From: Mucidula mucida
Lineage: Eukaryota; Basidiomycota; Agaricomycetes; Agaricales; Physalacriaceae
Assembly (NCBI GenBank): GCA_015501055.1
Contig: JADNYV010000047.1
Coordinates: 164,001 to 228,000, forward strand
Direction: 5' to 3'
DNA: 64,000 nt
The notes under the pieces are model-generated. The model searched no databases, was not told the DNA's origin, and worked only from the letters and a program-made list of their open reading frames with translations. How positions within the stretch are numbered: position 1 is the stretch's first letter; every line of letters begins with the position of its first letter. The position numbers and the translations under genes were made by a program. Below, one piece after another: positions 33,497 to 44,827 of this stretch.

Positions 33497-34770
33497 ATGG
33501 CCAACAACAAGCCCGTCTCGGTCGAAGCGCTCTCCTATGTATAACAAGCTCTCTAGTAGCCGTCAGATCCCCTCTCCCGGCATGGCTGTTCTTCGTCGCC
33601 GCTTTCATATCCGCCGCCCATTTCCTCACCACATCCACCACAGGCAGCATGGCAGCGGACTACCCCATGGCATTCGGCATCGCGTGGTTCGTCTTGATCG
33701 CGTCGGACTATATAATGCTGTCAGACCCGCGCCGCGAGTTCCAGTGGGCCCATCAGAAGGGGAAGGATATCGAAAACGCACCGTTGCTCGCGCGTGTGGA
33801 ATGGACGGTGCGCCTGCTCTCCAGTCCGCGCGGCGTGGGGCGTGGAGTCATGAGCCCACTGGGGTCGTTCGTGCGAAGCCGGTCCCGGGAACATCGAGGA
33901 CTTCATTCCTCCTGGGACGCGTCGTCAGTGTGTTCGCGTGCGTGCTGGCTATTGATCTGTCGTCGTTATACCTTCGGTACTATTCGACATTGGTAAATGG
34001 TGGCGTCTCGTTTGAGGAGAGACCGTGGTACTGGACGGTGGTGGATCTGTATGTCTGGGCGTTTTCGGTTGTGTCCAATGCTGTGTTACTCCATACTATC
34101 ATTGTCATTGTGTCTGTGGCGTTGCATCTATCGCGATCGAAGGACTGGACGCACTTGTTCGGGTATTGGAGCGATGCTTATACCGTTCGTCGCTTTTGGG
34201 GGCAAGTTCAACTCTCTTTTAAAGATGACTGTCGTATTTACAAAATCCTTGTACTCAGGCGGGCATGGCATCAGTGCTTGCGAAGGGTGAGCAAAACTGC
34301 TTTGAAAAACGTCGCAAAACTCACGGGTCTATTACTAGGTGTTTTCCGTCCATGGAAAATTCGTCGCACGACGCGTCCTTCATGCCGAACCTGGGACAAA
34401 GACTTCTTCTTATGCGCAGTTATACATCGCCTTTCTCATTTCTGGCGTAATGCACTTGATCGCTGAACGGAAGGTTGGGATGAAGTGGACCGAGAGTAAC
34501 TGTTTGGTCTTCTTTCTCTTACAGGCGGTGGGCATCACAGCCGAGGACGCTGTCATTGCTGCTGGACGAAGAGCCGGCGTCAGGAGCGCACGCGCCGCAT
34601 ACGTCTTTGGCTATATCTGGACAGTGACATGGTTCTTTAAGACGCTACCGATCTGGTGGGACCCAAAACACAGAGCGCAGAATGTGTTCATTAGAACGTT
34701 TCTTCCTATAGATCCGTACCAGGGAGTAGGGGGACATCTGAAGGAACATGTAGATAGGTATCTTGAATAG
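33497..34770 (+). pseudogene. Wax-synthase-like membrane O-acyltransferase W1, damaged N-terminal half
   Basis: Close paralog of the intact gene at 48631-49918. The start MANNKPVSVEALS matches MANSKPVSIEALV, but a 10-bp deletion at about 33533 leads to a stop within a few codons. A 2-bp insertion near 33843 shifts the frame again. The rest is well kept: FEERPWYWTVVDLYVWAFSV, DWTHLFGYWSDAYTVRRFWG, AWHQCLRR (with the MBOAT-type catalytic His), FSVHGKFVARRVLHAEPG and ESNCLVFFLLQAVGITAEDA, ending at 34768-34770. An ORF from 33454 could bypass the first lesion but not the second. The first intron has a GC donor (34202-34258). Family role: acyl or acetyl transfer to alcohols in lipid or terpenoid metabolism. 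Confidence 0.8.
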
Positions 34771-35711
34771 ATGGACGATCGTTTATCTTTATATATCTGT
34801 CACCTTAATGCTGCACATTGACTGTCCTGGTCTTTGTCAACATTTCGCGCGTTTTGTCTATGAAGTTGTTACGGTATATCCCACCGTGCCGGTCTTTGTT
34901 CCTGCGCAGAACTTGTTTGAGGGCTTCCCGGACCTGCCCGTGGATAACGAGGAGGGGGAAGAATGACGGGGTAGTAAGTGATCTGTTAGACTGTAGACGT
35001 GGTGTATCTGCTGCAGTATGCCTAAATACAAAACTCGGTCTGGCGGGAACATAAGTGAGCTGCCGCGTGGTGTCCTCTTGGGAGGGCGCCTCGTTGGCTG
35101 TCCGTGATTGGATGCTGATTTCCATGACAGGATCAGCATTCAAAACCCTCCACTGTCCTGGGGCGCGAGACTGCGGGTAACATCATTCGAAACGCTAACA
35201 GCTATGGTGCTCTGCAGCGTGTGATTGGATACACTCGGGGTGCGGAACTGGACGGTTCACCATCAGTCGCCTGGATGCCATTCTTCTTCTCCTTCTTCTG
35301 AGGGCCTTCCTACACGAGACGCACTCAACAGCATCACGTTCTATTCCTGATAGACTATGCATCAATATCCTTCTCCTCAGGTAACGACAGTGTGAGAACA
35401 GTCAGATATCCAACGTCAGCTTCAAACAGGGCTTGTCCCGGTTACACGAGATCCAGCTTCTGAACGACGCCAGAAGAGGATTGCTCGCAAGATATCCTAT
35501 AAAATATAATGAGGAGGTCGAGCGGGTTAGATTTCTTGTCTCACCTCTTGAGTTCCAAAGATGATAGCACAACTAACCGGCGCTGTAAGTTTGTTAGAAT
35601 TTTGCATACTAATGGGAAGTGAATGCACCTGCAGCTGACACGAGATTCAACCTAGAACTCGATAGAACAGTCCATTCTGTGTTGCTGTAAAGACATAGGA
35701 CGAATCCCATG
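34771..35711. other. Convergent intergenic region of the duplication arm
   Basis: No gene recognised. Part of it (about 35296-35350, with TCTATTCCTGATAGAC) is the reverse complement of about 48070-48125 in the other arm, showing that the inverted duplication includes intergenic DNA. Confidence 0.6.
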
Positions 35712-36867
35712 CTAAATATCGCCCGTGAGCGTTTCGCCATGCCAGCGAGGACAGCTACAGTGAAAGAAAACGCACGCAAGACCACCCACTGTCAGTGTAC
35801 AAAATATGGCTGCTCGCACGATCAAAGTCAGGGAAAATAAGCTCCTGGAAGCGGCTCTGTCAGAACTGAGTTCTTTGAACTCTTGCCAGTTGCGATACAA
35901 GATGTAGGCAATACAGCCTGTTGTAGGGTTCATGCTTTGAAATGCGACGAGGAACGTGAACGAAACAAATACGTACTCTCTAGCCAAAGGACAGCAAAAG
36001 CGCCGGCCATGATCAGGGTTGACGTTGTCCAACGGCTGTTAAAACATTAGTTCGGTCAAGTACAGACGTATTGCGACCTACATCGTGTCAGATGAGAAAT
36101 TGCAGTACATCCCCGAAACGTCGCGTACAACAACTTCTGGTGTCATTGATCCAATCTGCGTACTCGGGCTGAATTCAGGATAGTCGTTCATTCAATGAAT
36201 GCGCACGCGGAAGCCCTCGACAACCACCACCGCATAAAGAAAAATTGGCGCCACATGGAGCTACAGGATTTTATAGTATCAACAACATTGAGTCAGGAAA
36301 CATACCAGATAAAGGATATGGTTTGCTTCAGCAGGACGGCTCGTTAGCAGGCCAGTGCATGAGATATATAGCTGTCAGTAGCTCGGTTCAGCACAACAGC
36401 AATTTTATGCTGTTTTAGAGCATTGAAGTACCTGCACCGTCAGCCCGAGGTACGAGAACATTACCCTAAGGAAATTAATACTGCAATTCAGACGAGATGA
36501 AGCATACATTGGTCCACTCGCGTAAACAAATACAGCCTGCACTAGGCAACGGGTGTGGTCTGGCGGAGGCCCTTGCTGATGGCCTACTAACATCAGGTAC
36601 GCCAAGCAATACACTATCCATGCCATGATGAACGTGTACCAGATTGCAGCACGGCGAACGTTGGGTGAGAGTTTGGCCACGACGAGTAATCCGACCAGAG
36701 AGATCAAACCGCCGAAGAAGAATACGTTGTACATGGCGATCAACGCGGGGAGCGGCTCGGAGTCGGGAACTACCATGTTTAGTAAGGTTGATGGTCAGAA
36801 CATGTATTGCGGACACACCTTCTGTAGGGAGGCTCAAAGCGCACGGCGCCGGGGCCGTAGTCGCCAT
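35712..36867 (-). CDS. Seven-transmembrane receptor-like protein a
   Basis: Starts MATTAPAPCALSLPTE at 36867; exon 1 is 36867-36829 and exon 2 is 36769-36508. TM1 and TM2 contain LIAMYNVFFFGGLISLVGLL and RRAAIWYTFIMAWIVYCLAY, followed by LVGHQQGPPPDHTRCLVQAV, a conserved extracellular Cys block. Later exons give HVAPIFLYAVVVVEGFRV, DVSGMYCNFSSDTM, GCIAYILYRNWQEFKEL and SLTLIVRAAIFCTLTVGGLA. This fits a fungal 7TM GPCR-like family that I know only by pattern; the ligand is unknown. The C-terminus (stop 35712-35714) is shorter than expected after TM6-TM7, so the last exon may be missed or lost. The decayed partner is at 46268-47625. Confidence 0.65.
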
Positions 36868-37589
36868 GGAACACAAAGGTGAAGGAACGGACGAGGAAAG
36901 TACACAGAGTGACGAAGAACTGAAGGAGAACTTTTGAATGCCTTTGCCACATATCTCACCAAGATAATCAACAGCGTACCTCGGTATGAAACTGAATCTC
37001 TTGGCGCCCTCCACGAGCTCAGCCTTCACTAGGCCTTGACAATAGTGGCAAAGAGGGAAACGGGGAACGGGTCTATCATGATGTGGAGGCTTGTAGTGCA
37101 AGGTGTTATTAGTATATTGATGCCGAGATGGGGAATACCCTATGGAGAACACAGCACAAACCGGAAGAAAGATGATCTTCCGCAATTTAGTTTGATGGCT
37201 CAAATGAATGGACGGAGACGGACGTAGATCCACACGTGATGCTCAGTTGAGCTTGTTCAGGGTCAATCGCGACGTGACCTCAATTGTTGTCCCACACCAT
37301 CTCTGTCGATACCTTTCTCCCACCGAAGCTGATCATCTCATCATACGGGATCGTTCGTTGCCCCAAGAGTGACAGTTGATATCTGTCCAGACTGAAGGGC
37401 GATCATACTTATCTTTGAATCGTGAGTCGTTGCCCACAGGACTTGATATCACCTCAGCCACAGTTCCGTGGCATCTGACGGTAAATAGGACTGTAAATAG
37501 GACTCAAGATGCTGCCCTCTTCCAGCGGTTATAACATCCCGTTTGACCGTGTTCGCTTAGGACTGGCTCCCATAGACACCTGACTGCTA
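36868..37589. other. Divergent region between receptors a and b
   Basis: Shared promoter region of the two receptor-like genes. Its halves match, in inverted orientation, 46000-46267 and 44828-45200. The longer minus-strand ORF over 36475-37233 is a shadow of receptor a. Confidence 0.55.
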
Positions 37590-39215
37590 ATGGATCTCCA
37601 AGGTAAAGGCAACCACACCAAATGCAGCTCGTGGTTTGCTGACCGTTTTTAGAATCGCAAACACACCAGTCGCCATCTGCGCGCGCCTTCATCATCGTCT
37701 TCGATGTCTTTCAGGCCGGGGCGTTTTCCGTACTTCTGTTCATACTGGTTACTGCCATGGTGGCGAAGAAAGTGACTCGGTCGTGGCCGTGGTTTACTCT
37801 TATGGGAAGCGCGCTGACGTGGGCACTTTCGTACGTGCTTCTCATTGGACATCAGAGTGGGCCGGAACCGAGCAAGCCACTCTGCATCATGCAAGCAACT
37901 TTTATCTATTCATCGAATGTCTTGTGAGTCTTGTGAAGTCTTTTGAAGGCACTCAACAGACCGTGCATAGCGTTGCTGCCGCTGCACTTGGCACGGTACT
38001 TGAAGTGATGATTTTTTCTTGTGCAGTGTTCTTAACGCTTGACGCTTGTCCTCTATAGCTCTTTCTTAAACTTGTGGTTGTCAAGCGTTGTGACAAATCG
38101 GTGCTTAGCACTTCAAGTCTCGTTACAGTCCGTCACCAATTGTCCTCGTTCGTTCTTGCGTTGACACTCCACATAGCTTGCTCTCTTCCCGTACGTGGTG
38201 TTCGGCGTCATGGTTGGTTGGACTGCGAAAGTACGAAAATCCCTGAATATTGCTTCTGTTGGGTTGAAGACTTACATAGCAAGCTTTCCTCCATCCGGAA
38301 TTGGCCCAGCGGGATGCCACCAATATGTTTTGCCATATCAACCCCTCCGGAGAACTGGACGGGCCCCAGCCGTTGGTACTCCTTCTTTGTACGACGTCTC
38401 ATAGACTTACGCAAGTTAGATACGCCATAAACGCTCTCGTGATGCTCGCGTTGATTATATCCATCCTAGCTTTTTCAGGTAAATGCGAAATGCCAGTTGC
38501 CTCAAGCGATAAATGTACTTATTGCCCTACCTATACAGCCTGGAATGGCGTCTTGACGTACCAGCACTACCGGCGTACAGGGTATTACTTGAACGAAAAC
38601 GCAATCGAGTATCCCAAGGTATCATGGAAAGACTTCATTCGGCGGAACATACTGGTTTTGCTCCTGTCAATCATCGGTCTGACGTGAGTTCCAGCGTAAC
38701 TTGTTAACTACTCTAGGGGTATTCAGCAATCGCATAGTATGTCTCTGAGCGGATTCGCGCTAGGTTACCAGAAAAATTCTGCGCCATGGAATCTGGCGTT
38801 GTGTGCGAGTGAGCTCAACTTTGCTTAGATGTCGTTCTTCATTTATCATCGTCGATTCAAAGTGCCACTCACCGTCGCGTATGTCATGGGTGTGAGAATG
38901 GTACGCTACTTAAAAAACTTCTCGCGTTATATTGACTCGATCTAGGACTTTCTGCGCGCTTGGAGCTGTGTGAAAACTCCAATAGAACCAAAGGCGCGCG
39001 ATGAAGAGGCAGGTGTCAAGTGGGAAATACTCGACCAGCCAGAAAATGCACCACCCTTCGGCAGTGACATTACACCGTTGCAGGTACAGGTGGATATCAC
39101 TGTCGAAAAGGACGTACCGAAAACTATGGATATCACGGATTATAAGTTTTCATGGCCTCCTAGGCATTATGAGACGGGCCGGTTTCCAGATTTTGCTTCT
39201 AAACTGCATCCTTGA
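37590..39215 (+). CDS. Seven-transmembrane receptor-like protein b
   Basis: A 13-nt first exon (MDLQ) is followed after a 50-nt intron by ESQTHQSPSARAFIIVFDVF, SVLLFILVTAMVAKKVTRSW and TWALSYVLLIGHQSGPEPSK, the same LxGHQxGP..P...CxxQA block as receptor a. Later exons contain RDATNMFCHINPSGE, RYAINALVMLALIISILAF, SWKDFIRRNILVLLLSIIGL and a long charged tail EPKARDEEAGVKWEILDQPE through RFPDFASKLHP (stop 39213-39215). The middle exons are less certain. It is a membrane protein of the same GPCR-like family; the hydrophilic tail is presumably cytosolic. A fragmentary inverted copy lies at 44370-44827. Confidence 0.6.
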
Positions 39216-39983
39216 AGAGAACTGTACCACTCTTTTGGACTTTGGCTTATCTTACTTAGCAATGCATAGTACGGACTGAAACACTTACATCTTACGCTCC
39301 AAATGGCATTTGCCAAATCCTACTGCGCTTGAAAGACTTGAGTACATTGTTGCTGGGCGCAGAACTCGGCGACAATTGCTGGGGTGTCATTCTTCTTCTT
39401 CTGGTGAATCAGCATGTAACAGCACATTCCAGTTGCTCTTCGCAGTAGTCTGCCTCCTTTTTCCTTTTTATTGATCCTTCGAAGACCTGGCTCTCTACAT
39501 CAGCCAAAAGAAACCTATCAAGTACCAGCGTCAATTTGAATAGCAGCTTCTTTTCTTGAGGGCTGGTTTCCCCATAGCAGTAGCATTAAAGCAGTGAGAT
39601 TGGCCTTGAAACAGTCATCGCTATAGAACGTAGCGGAGACAAATCGCTGACAACAAGTAAAGAGCCAATCGAGGAGACCGCAGCAGCTGCCGGCACTACT
39701 AAACTGGTGCTTGTTATCGCGCAGATGATGCAGGCTTGACGTTTTCTCGTCGGAAGGACCTGACAATGAGAACGGACCGAGAGTCCACACCAACTTTACC
39801 CGCCACCGCAGCGCAAATTGTCGGAGAGGCAGAATGAGTAGCGAAAACGTCCGATCGCCAGTTTCGGCGTCCTCGGCGACAACGTCTTCTCGTCATCGTA
39901 TAAGCTAAAGGCAGTTGGAAAAGCCCCGTCCCCGCAGACATTGGCTAATAAATTAAAGAGATGCCGATCCTACAGGAGAGATA
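39216..39983. other. Convergent 3' region of receptor b and delta-COP
   Basis: No gene recognised. It marks the inner limit of arm 1 of the inverted duplication. Confidence 0.45.
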
Positions 39984-41861
39984 TCAAACAACAGAGTATT
40001 TCTCAACTGTTACCATCGAGTCCACAGAGAAAGGCACATCCTCGCCCGCAAACGTCTCTACAGACCCAATGTTCACTCCTGCCATACTTCCTAGCCCAAC
40101 GAAACGGACTTGAACTGGGAAGAAGGCTCCTGCGTCGTCCCCGCCGACATTGAACACCATCGATCCCGAACGAGTGTCATCCGCCGGAGAGACGATTGGG
40201 ATTGACCACGCCAGTGAGTGGGAAGATGAGTCGAGAGACCATTCACCCGTATGCGAGGACACGGTCGGGTACGATCCGTCACTGTTCAATGTTCAGTATA
40301 TCAAACAGAGGATGAGACGGAGACGTACGGAAGAGGAATAGAGATCACCACATCGTACAACGTGACATTGTCGTTTTCAAGCTCGTACTCTATGCTCACT
40401 TCACACGTCCCATCGCCAGACGGTGATGGCCAGCAGTTGACTATTCGAATTGAGTCTGATACCCGAAACTTGACTGGGGTACTCACTGGAAAGAGGGACA
40501 TTACTCTCATCTGTACCAGCGTACCTCCACTTGAGTACGCCGATACCGTGGTTGAGAGGGAAGGACTTTGCAGGATCCTTGAGGGCAATGACTTTGGTAC
40601 TTTGGGTGGCAGTGAACTTGTTCGTGTTGGGGTGATTTTTGAATTGAAGAGCATTGCCGCCAAAGTCGGTCGAGGGCGAGCCGAGCGTCAGTTTAATGTG
40701 GGCGACGGACTCGTCCGAGATATTAAGAATCATATCGCCCTTGAGCTCCATCGACTGCACGCCACCATCACGAAGAATAATGAGGTTAACTTGCTCCTTG
40801 ACTACAACGTGAACACTGCAATCTGGTCGGTGACTGTCAAATGATCGGAAGGTGGGATTTACCTTTGAGACTCAACTTCAGGTAGACTCCCCCGTCCAAC
40901 ATCATGCTGAGAGGCAGAGGCAGATACCGTTGGAGTCGACGGCGCAGAGAGTTCGGGGAGTGAGGAAATCAATGCCTCGCCTCCGAGAGCATCCAGTAGT
41001 TCTGCCTGTTTTGTCTTTTTGCTGCCTAGTTTCATACCAGAACTCTTGAAGGCGGGCGCGCGAGAAGCTGCAGGCGCAGGTGATGAGGTGACAATGCGGC
41101 TGGGTGTATGCTCCTGCGGCTCGAAGCGGGGAACTGAGGAATATCCGGTAATGCCGCTGTACATCGCGGCTGTGTCACCTGCTGCCCGGCGTTGCTGCTC
41201 GCGGCGTTGCATCTCGAGCTGTTTAGCGCGTCGTTTGAGCTCCTCCTTGGCTTCCGCCTCTTTGTTCTGTTAATTTATTAGCATATATGCTATATCAGAT
41301 GAAGGTAAACTTACTCTGGAAATGATTTCCTGTATCTTTTCTTCGTGACTCTCCATCTCGAGGACACTGCGGACTTGCATGAGATTCACATTCTCTCTGT
41401 AGCCCAAACTGACAATCTCGTCGAATGCGCCGAGAATCTCGAAGGCTTTAGTCAATATCTCTCGCTCATCGGCGGAGCGGCAGATGTCGGACACGACGCG
41501 AGCAAAGAGATGGAGGGTGTCGATGTCCTGGAGTATATTTGACGCCTTGTTGGTGATAAGGAGAATATACAGCTCCTCCAGAGGCTGGTAGACATAGCGC
41601 ACGTCGGCGGTCTCAACAGTCGTGTGCTGGGTGCCCGTCGGTATCAGCTTCGGGAACGACGCCAGAAGCGACTCGATTCTCGTCCGTGACATGTCGCGGA
41701 ACTGGCGGGAAACGACCGCTGAAAAGGCGCATTTAATAGGACGTCGGGCGGGGAGGCGCACATCGGCTCACCTTTACCGCCTTTTGTGCATATCGACGCC
41801 GCTAAGACGACCTGAATATTGGTTAAAATCGAAATAAATGCTGAATATATGCGCTTGCCAT
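39984..41861 (-). CDS. ret2: Coatomer subunit delta (delta-COP, Ret2)
   Basis: The longin-like N-terminus reads VVLAASICTKGGK, then VVSRQFRDMSRTRIESLLAS, VRYVYQPLEELYILLITNKA and ENVNLMQVRSVLEMESHEEK. The helical EAKEELKRRAKQLEMQRREQ and a Ser/Pro linker follow. The C-terminal mu-homology domain has GGVQSMELKGDMILNISDES, GVLKWRYAGTDES and FVGLGSMAGVNIGSVETFAG, stop 39984-39986. The family's Met-Val-Val start implies that exon 1 is only the ATG at 41861-41859, followed by a 47-nt intron with a GC donor (41858-41812). Reading through that intron meets a stop. Role: part of the COPI F-subcomplex, in retrograde Golgi-to-ER vesicle coating; essential in yeast. It is divergent with the UBX gene. 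Confidence 0.92.
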
Positions 41862-42065
41862 TTTACGAGGTGATGGATGCGAAGAGAGAGAACGTGTCAC
41901 GATCGGGTTAGGGTTAGGCACACAGGTTTCTTTCTGACCACCATCATCTCCAGCACGTTCCCGCCGTCGTGCTCGTCGTCGACCACCGCCGTTTCTGCCT
42001 GGGCTTTGTTCTACTCGTCGTTCTGCACGACTTGAACGCGTTCAACAAACGTGCCTACTCATACT
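41862..42065. promoter_or_regulatory. Short bidirectional promoter with telomere-like motif
   Basis: Only 204 bp separate the start codons of delta-COP and the UBX gene. At 41905-41918 it holds GGGTTAGGGTTAGG, two telomere-type TTAGGG units. Such teloboxes are known binding sites for Tbf1/Teb1-type factors in fungal promoters; binding here is inferred. Confidence 0.55.
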
Positions 42066-43865
42066 ATGGACAGTCTGACCCCGTCTCAACTTGAGGCGCT
42101 CAACCAATTGCGGGATCTCACTAATGGCGGCGACGACGACGTCTCTATTGGGGTGCTTTCCAGCGTTGACTGGGATGTTCAGGTATGACTGATGTCTCGC
42201 TCGCTTTACTCGGTTCTAACAGCACAACAGCAAGCAGCGGACATGATATTTGGTACAGGTCCTTCTCATTCCCCGCCTACCAGGCAAATGGAACACTTTG
42301 AAATCGACGATTCTGCACAAGGCGAGACTCAAGATTGGAGTCAGGTAGCGTTCTTCTATTGCTGATTTGTTCAAGCTAACATTTTGCAGAGAAATGTCAA
42401 CGAATTCCCCTCAAATCCACGTCCCTCAGCGTTGATATCCGTCATCAGCTATCCCTTCCAACTAATCACCTCTATCTTTCGCTTCATATTCTCCGTCTTG
42501 CGGATACCCATCCCCCACATTCCCTTCCTGTCCCTTAACTTTTATCGGCCGTTACGACCGACTCGTGCCGCTTCCCGAGGTATTGACAGCTGGATACGCG
42601 AGCTAGAAGAAGAGACCGGCGCAGTTTGCATTGGAAGTGCCTCATCTGCTGTCGCTTCTGGTATTGCTGGTCCATCCTCTTCCGGTCTGACCGCACGAGG
42701 CGCTCAGCCTCAGAAGCATCTACCCAACTTTGCTGTCGGCACCTACGAAGACACTTTGAGACGTTGCCAGAAGGAGAATAGAGTCGGATGCGTCGTCCTT
42801 GTCAGTGAAGAACACGACGATGACGCCGAGTTCAAGCGGTAAGTTTGATAGCCTGCACAACTGTATCCTCGACTAAAATATATTTCCAGTACTACACTCA
42901 CAGATCCCACATTTGTTAATTTACTCGTTGACAGCGACTTCATCGTGTGGGGAGGCGATGTTCGTGACTTGGAACCATATTCAGCATCTGAAAAACTACA
43001 AGCCACGACATATCCATTCGTTGCTTTCGTGTCGAATCAACCCACGCGCTCCTCGTCGTCCCAATCGCCCACTCTGACTGTCCTTTCTCGTCATCAGGGT
43101 GCCAGCAATACGTCGCCGACCAAGCTTGTTGAACATTTAACAAGCAATCTGCTCCCCCGTGTTCAGCCTTATCTGCAACGTCTTATCGACTCTCAGCGCG
43201 CTATAGAACGTGACCGTATGCTCCGCCAACAACAAGATCAAGCTTTCCAGGATGCTGCCCGTCGTGACACTGACCGTATCCGCGCTAAGATGGCGCAGGA
43301 GAAGGCTGCTGAGGTAGAACGGCAAGCGCAAGCGCAGCGTGCGGTGGAAGAAGAGCTGGAAAGGCAGCGTGCGGTGGAGGAACGCGAGCGACTGGTAAAG
43401 GAGCGCATGGTCTGGCGGCGTTGGGCTCGGCGGGCCCTCGTACCTGTTGAAGCCCCCTCGGACATACTACGTATCGCGATACGCCTTCCGAATGGGTCGC
43501 GCCTCGTGCGGCGGTTCAGTCCGGATACAACGTTGTCGCAGTTGTATGCGTTCGTCGACAAGGAGTTCATTCCGGCAGAGTATGCCGCTTTGGATGACCC
43601 AACGGCACCTCCGAAAGTTGGAGATATGGAGAATATCATTGGGGAAATGGGTGGGGAGAGGGAGTGGTGGGGTTTTAAGCTATTGTCGTCGTACCCACGG
43701 GCAGAGGTGGCATGGAAGGCAAAAGTGCGGCTTGCTGAGGTACCGTGTTTGAAGGACGGTGGGGGTCAGTTGATTGTTGAGATGGATGGGGGAAGTCGAA
43801 GGACAAGTATGGAGAATGGTTCCAGGGATGAGGATGGGTATGATACAGAGTCGGATGAAGAGTAA
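42066..43865 (+). CDS. UBA-UAS-UBX domain protein (FAF2/Ubx2/Ucp10-like, ERAD)
   Basis: Exon 1 encodes MDSLTPSQLEALNQLRDLTN, a UBA-like N-terminus. Later come a hydrophobic hairpin SYPFQLITSIFRFIFSVLRI (membrane insertion), a UAS thioredoxin-like domain around FAVGTYEDTLRRCQKE and FIVWGGDVRDLEPYSASEKL, a long Arg/Glu/Gln coiled coil (AERQAQAQ-type repeats, about codons 340-410 of the ORF chain), and a C-terminal UBX domain with LRIAIRLPNGSRLVRRFSPD and TTLSQLYAFVDKEF. Stop 43863-43865. Introns lie near 42186-42232, 42344-42390 and 42841-42890. Known role of the family: recruits Cdc48/p97 to ER or lipid-droplet membranes for degradation of misfolded proteins. Intact; a second, decayed 3' half lies at 51578-51930. 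Confidence 0.88.
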
Positions 43866-44369
43866 TTGTGCGCTGTCTGTTTTGTGAAGCGTGATGGATA
43901 CCGAATTTGGAAGACGTACGATACTAGGATACAGTACATAGATCAAATGTAATAACATCGTTTCGTGAACGATGCGGCAAATGCGGGACGCTTCGCTAAA
44001 CTCGAGGGTACCACATCTGCTAAATTTGTCCGTACGGGATCAAAACTTGGCTTGAAACAAGGACTGTGCGCTGTTGCGCTACATCATGTTATCAGTATGT
44101 AATACTCGTGCATTCAATGTAAGAATGTGTGTCACATGGCTACTTTTCCTAGGCTCCCAGAAGGATGTTGAACTGCTCTCATGATATCTACAGGCCCAGC
44201 CTCGCGTGGGAACTTATACACTCAAAAACTGCGTTGAGCCAATTAGCGGTGTTCGTAGTCACAATCATACAGATTTGAACGAAACCCCGGGCCCCCACAT
44301 CAACAGAATCTCCGTGGACGAGTAGCAGAAGGAGTGCTCAACATCAACCGGCTGTATCAACTGATTGAC
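43866..44369. other. 3' flank of the UBX gene
   Basis: No gene recognised. The first 70 bases, including GGAAGACGTACG, recur at about 51915 beyond the second arm. Confidence 0.5.
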
Positions 44370-44827
44370 CTATCATGTACACTCATGCGTGCTTTATTTC
44401 GATTATGTCCAAGCCAGGACTCAAGACATGCTTGAACGCCTTGACGCGCGCCAAATAGCACATATGGGGGAAGGAATTAAGCTATCAACGCAAGAACGAG
44501 CGAGGATAACCAGGAAGCGAACTGTAGTAAGACTCGAAGTGCTTAGCACGACACCTGCCAGCAGCCACAAGTTTAAGATAGAGCTATAGAGGACAAATGC
44601 TCGGTCAGTCAAGCGCCTTGGAAAGACTCTGTAAGTAGCCTGCATGATACATAGCGGCTTGCTTGGCTCTGGCCCACTCTGGTGTCCAATGAGAATCATG
44701 TACGAGAGCGGCCACGCTTGCACGATGATGAAGGCGCGCGCAGATGGGGCTTGATGCGCTGCCGAGTCTACAAGAGCTAAGTATGTGCGTACTACGTAAA
44801 GTCCAATCCTTTACCTTGGAAATCCAT
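44370..44827 (-). pseudogene. Receptor b' fragment (inverted copy of 37590-38170)
   Basis: Reading leftward from 44827: ATGGATTTCCAAG then GTAAAGG, as in receptor b exon 1. Next comes CCATCTGCGCGCGCCTTCAT, then a deletion of about 0.1 kb removing TM1, then MILIGHQSGPEPSKPLCIMQ and a stretch matching the b intron-exon region. The rest of the gene is missing. Confidence 0.85.

Noticed and set aside
33454..33540. Upstream Met at 33454 as a rescued start of W1
   Set aside because: It bypasses the 10-bp deletion, but the 2-bp insertion near 33843 still breaks the protein, and the paralog W2 does not use this region as coding sequence.
36475..37233. 252-codon minus-strand ORF
   Set aside because: Out-of-frame shadow over receptor a exon 2 and its intron; the correct frame carries the conserved membrane segments.
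40251..40844. 197-codon plus-strand ORF
   Set aside because: Antisense to the delta-COP C-terminal domain.
41905..41918. Telomere or interstitial telomere scar
   Set aside because: Only two TTAGGG units between two intact divergent genes; a regulatory telobox is the simpler reading.
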